Shown: piece after piece, positions 61,268 to 64,000 of the stretch
How positions within the stretch are numbered: position 1 is the first letter of the stretch
Layout: every line of letters begins with the position of its first letter
Assembly (NCBI RefSeq): GCF_015082335.1
Contig: NZ_BLRL01000004.1
Span: 62,001-126,000, forward strand
Direction: 5' to 3'
Length of the DNA stretch: 64,000 nt
Source of the DNA: Moritella sp. F3
GTDB lineage: Bacteria > Pseudomonadota > Gammaproteobacteria > Enterobacterales > Moritellaceae
Made by a program: the position numbers and the translations under genes
Notes under the pieces: model-generated
The model's database searches: none
What the model was told of the DNA's origin: nothing
The model's input: the letters and a program-made list of their open reading frames with translations, nothing else

Positions 61268-64000
61268 TGAACGGTATTATTACTGCTGCGTTAAACCATA
61301 GTCGCACCGTTATAATGTTACTGCTGCTTATTTTAATTTCAGGTAGCGTGACTTATCTTAATATTCCCAAAGAAGCCGAACCGGATGTGCCAATCCCGTT
61401 TATTTACGTATCAGTTAATCACCATGGTATTTCCCCTGAAGATGGCGAACGCGCATTATTACGGCCGCTAGAACAAGAGCTCCGCGGTATTGATGGCCTG
61501 AAAGAAATGACCTCCACCGCCAGTGAAGGGCATGCATCCATTAAGCTAGAATTCCATGCGGGAATTGACAGTAATATTGCTTTAGCCAGCGTGCGTGAGA
61601 AAGTCAGTTTAGCCAAAGCGCAATTACCAGATGATTCTGAAGAGCCTGTGGTCAAAGAGATCAGCATGGCCACGCAAAAACCTGCACTGACGGTGATTTT
61701 ATCCGGTGATGTCTCAGAGCGTGCACTTATTAGTGTTTCACGTGAATTAAAACAAAAAATTGAATCACTTACCGAAGTACTGGAAGTCAGTGTCGGTGGT
61801 GATCGCGAAGACATGATTGAGATCTTAGTTGACCCATTATTAATGGAAAGCTATAACCTCGATCAGAATGATATTTATAACCTTATCTCAAGAAATAACT
61901 TATTGGTTGCTGCGGGTACGTTAGACAGTGGTCAAGGTCGTTTTCCCGTTAAAGTACCGTCGGTATTTGATTCGTTAAAAGACGTACTCGATTTACCAGT
62001 GAAAGTGGATGGTACACGGGTGATCACGTTTGGTGATGTTGCTGAAGTGCGTCGCTCATACAAAGATCCCGTGTCGTTTGCGCGTATTGATGGTCAAGCG
62101 GCTGTTTCGCTGGAAGTGAAAAAACGTCCCGGTGAAAACATTATTGAAACAGTCGAGAAAGTAAAAACCTTAGTTAATCAAGAGAGTGTATTTTGGCAAG
62201 GTGTGATCAAAGTTGATTTTACCGCCGACAGTTCTGAAGACGTCAAAGATATGCTCAGTGATTTACAAAACAACGTGTTGTCAGCGGTATTACTCGTCGT
62301 GATCGTGATCATCGGTAGCTTGGGCGCGCGCAGCGCGTTACTGGTTGGTATTGCTATACCGGGCTCTTTTCTTGCTGGTATTTTAATGCTGGCAATGTGG
62401 GGTTATACCATTAATACCGTGGTGCTATTTGCCTTGATCATGGCGGTGGGTATGCTGGTGGATGGCGCGATTGTCGTGACCGAGTTTGCCGATCGTGAAA
62501 TGAATGAAGGTCGCAGTAATAAAGAAGCTTACGGCCTTGCTGCGAAACGTATGGCTTGGCCTATTATCGCTTCGACAGCGACCACATTAGCGGCTTTTGC
62601 ACCGTTATTGTTCTGGCCTGGCATGATGGGCGAGTTCATGAAGTTCTTGCCGTTAACCCTAATCACCACATTAAGTGCATCGTTAGTCATGGCGCTCATT
62701 TTTGTACCAACACTCGGTGGTATATTTGGTCGTCGTCGTAACCTCTCACCGTTAGAAAAAAAACAGACTGAAGTGGCTGAACACGGAGATGTTACCCAGA
62801 TGCCTGGCATGACGGGTTGGTATATTAAATTACTGAACGGCGCGATTAAAAAGCCGTGGTGGTGTTTAGGCGGGGCGGTACTTTTCTCTATTTTGGTGAT
62901 TAAAGCGTATGGCGTTTACGGCAAAGGGTCTGAGTTCTTCCCGAATGTAGAACCACCGGGTTTTAATATTATCGTGCGCTCGCAAGGTGATCTCTCCATC
63001 TATGAGCAAGACGCATTAATGCAGCAAGTCGAAGCTAAATTACTGGGTATGCCCGAGATTGAAACACTTTATGCTCGCACAGGTAAAAGCGATCAAAAAG
63101 GGGAACAGATAGGATCGTTGCGCGTTAACTTAGTTGACTGGCAACAGCGCCGTAAAGCCGATGCGATCATCGCTGATATTTTAATGAAAACGTCGACCTT
63201 AGCGGGTATTGAAATTGAAGCGCGTAAAGATGAAAGTGGTCCACCGCAGGGGAAAGATTTACAGCTGGAATTAAGTTCACGTTATCCAGAGTTGTTAGAG
63301 CCGACATTGGCGAAAATTAAAGATTTTGTGGCGACGCAAGGCATCTTTACTAACGTCAGTGATAATGGCGCAAAACCGGGTATTGAATGGCAGATCAAAA
63401 TTGATCGTGCGGTTGCTGCTCGTTATGGTGCCGATGCATTGTTAGTGGGTAATAACGTGCAGTTTGTTACCACGGGCTTACGTCTTGGTGGTTATCGCGC
63501 TGATGATGTTGATGACGAAATGGATATTCGAGTGCGCTTTTCTGAGCAATACCGTCATATTAACCGCTTAGAAGATTTACGTTTGAAAACGGCGGCAGGG
63601 CAAGTGCCATTAAGTGTATTTTCAACTTTAACGCCAGAGCAGAAAAAAGACTCTGTGCGTAAAGTGGATGGTCGCCAAGCACTGAAAATTGAAGCGGATT
63701 TATTACCGGGTTATAACTTAAATGAGCAGCTGCCAAAATTAATGGTGTTGATGAAAGGTCTCGACCTTGATCCGCGTGTGACAATACGTTTACGTGGACA
63801 AAACGAAAACCAAAAAGAGTCGGCTGACTTTCTGAAAAATGCCTTGTTAATTGCATTAGCAGTGATGGCGATTATTTTGGTGACGCAGTTTAACTCTTTC
63901 TATCAAGCGTTCTTAATTTTAACCGCAGTGATTTTTTCTACCGTTGGGGTATTCCTCGGTTTAATGGTGGTACAAGAACCGTTTGGTATCGTGATGTCTG
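61267..64000 (+). CDS. RND multidrug efflux permease, HAE1-type (cut by window end)
   Basis: Open from ATG at 61267 to the window edge (about 911 residues of an expected 1030). The N-terminus MNGIITAALNHSRTVIMLLLLIL is the first membrane helix. Family segments: IPKEAEPDVPIPFIYVSVNHHGISPEDGERALLRPLE, GDRKDMIE-type periplasmic porter parts, and the TM4 region VGMLVDGAIVVTEFADREMNEG. TM4 has one Asp (V-D-G) where classical multidrug pumps carry D-D. Later segments MNALLIALAVMAIILVTQFNSFYQAF match RND helix 10. Substrate unknown; a tripartite drug or metabolite efflux pump. Confidence 0.92.
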   Translation, partial: MNGIITAALNHSRTVIMLLLLILISGSVTYLNIPKEAEPDVPIPFIYVSVNHHGISPEDGERALLRPLEQELRGIDGLKEMTSTASEGHASIKLEFHAGIDSNIALASVREKVSLAKAQLPDDSEEPVVKEISMATQKPALTVILSGDVSERALISVSRELKQKIESLTEVLEVSVGGDREDMIEILVDPLLMESYNLDQNDIYNLISRNNLLVAAGTLDSGQGRFPVKVPSVFDSLKDVLDLPVKVDGTRVITFGDVAEVRRSYKDPVSFARIDGQAAVSLEVKKRPGENIIETVEKVKTLVNQESVFWQGVIKVDFTADSSEDVKDMLSDLQNNVLSAVLLVVIVIIGSLGARSALLVGIAIPGSFLAGILMLAMWGYTINTVVLFALIMAVGMLVDGAIVVTEFADREMNEGRSNKEAYGLAAKRMAWPIIASTATTLAAFAPLLFWPGMMGEFMKFLPLTLITTLSASLVMALIFVPTLGGIFGRRRNLSPLEKKQTEVAEHGDVTQMPGMTGWYIKLLNGAIKKPWWCLGGAVLFSILVIKAYGVYGKGSEFFPNVEPPGFNIIVRSQGDLSIYEQDALMQQVEAKLLGMPEIETLYARTGKSDQKGEQIGSLRVNLVDWQQRRKADAIIADILMKTSTLAGIEIEARKDESGPPQGKDLQLELSSRYPELLEPTLAKIKDFVATQGIFTNVSDNGAKPGIEWQIKIDRAVAARYGADALLVGNNVQFVTTGLRLGGYRADDVDDEMDIRVRFSEQYRHINRLEDLRLKTAAGQVPLSVFSTLTPEQKKDSVRKVDGRQALKIEADLLPGYNLNEQLPKLMVLMKGLDLDPRVTIRLRGQNENQKESADFLKNALLIALAVMAIILVTQFNSFYQAFLILTAVIFSTVGVFLGLMVVQEPFGIVMS

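Noticed and set aside
61419-61814. 131-residue minus-strand frame opposite the RND permease
   Set aside because: Antisense shadow, Ser/Ala-rich, with the RND frame clearly coding on the plus strand.
1-64000. tRNA, rRNA and CRISPR arrays
   Set aside because: I saw no cloverleaf with a TTCRANY T-loop, no rRNA-like stretch and no spaced direct repeats of CRISPR size. A tRNAscan and CRISPR search would be decisive.

Overview
The window reads as ordinary chromosome of a marine gammaproteobacterium. Protein similarity and AT-rich intergenic DNA suggest Moritella or a close Alteromonadales/Vibrionales relative; this is an inference without database search. Two blocks keep gene order known from Escherichia coli: ruvX-yqgE-gshB-rsmE-endA-sprT-metK (19.8-30.4 kb), and panD-panC-panB-folK-pcnB-gluQ-dksA-sfsA-hrpB-mrcB-hemL-erpA (35.5-59.9 kb). 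Other genes are inserted between these anchors. No rRNA, tRNA, CRISPR array, transposase or prophage was seen.

Layout. 0-5 kb: tail of an unknown gene, metC, two EamA-type exporters, and a secreted protein with a possible 3D (MltA-like) domain. 5-16 kb is the most accessory part. A six-gene minus-strand operon encodes an alternative (alpha/CS1-like) chaperone-usher fimbria (pilin, minor subunit, usher, chaperone, tip candidate, OmpA-family protein). Upstream of it on the same strand lie a large calcium-motif lipoprotein and a helix-turn-helix protein with an acetyltransferase-like C-terminus. A perfect-core CRP-type site precedes the pilin gene, and a long inverted repeat covers the lipoprotein gene's ribosome binding site. 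16-19 kb: long-form isocitrate lyase divergent from a LysR regulator, with a perfect 15-bp palindrome between them. 19-31 kb: the glutathione/RuvX/RsmE block, an inserted D-serine dehydratase-DsdC-prolyl aminopeptidase group, then endA, sprT, metK and a YfaZ-like outer-membrane protein. 31-35 kb: a ClC chloride transporter lacking the gating glutamate, and transketolase.

35-47 kb: pantothenate synthesis (panB, panC, panD), folK, pcnB (apparently starting at AUU as in E. coli), gluQ, dksA, sfsA, an unknown periplasmic protein and hrpB. 46-53 kb: rlmF, a DUF1294 membrane protein, an M23 endopeptidase, arfB, a GNAT enzyme and PBP1b. 53-60 kb: a 967-residue secreted GH19-type chitinase, an outer-membrane barrel, hemL, a DUF6776-like membrane protein and erpA. 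60-64 kb: an RND efflux adaptor and its permease, cut by the window end.

The most notable observations are the fimbrial locus with its putative controls, the Glu-to-Ala change in the ClC protein, the AUU start of pcnB, a tandem MetJ-like operator at metK, three 22-bp tandem repeats after panC, and a palindrome-rich element of about 112 bp between dsdA and dsdC. All calls come from reading the sequence and recalled family knowledge; no search or folding program was run.
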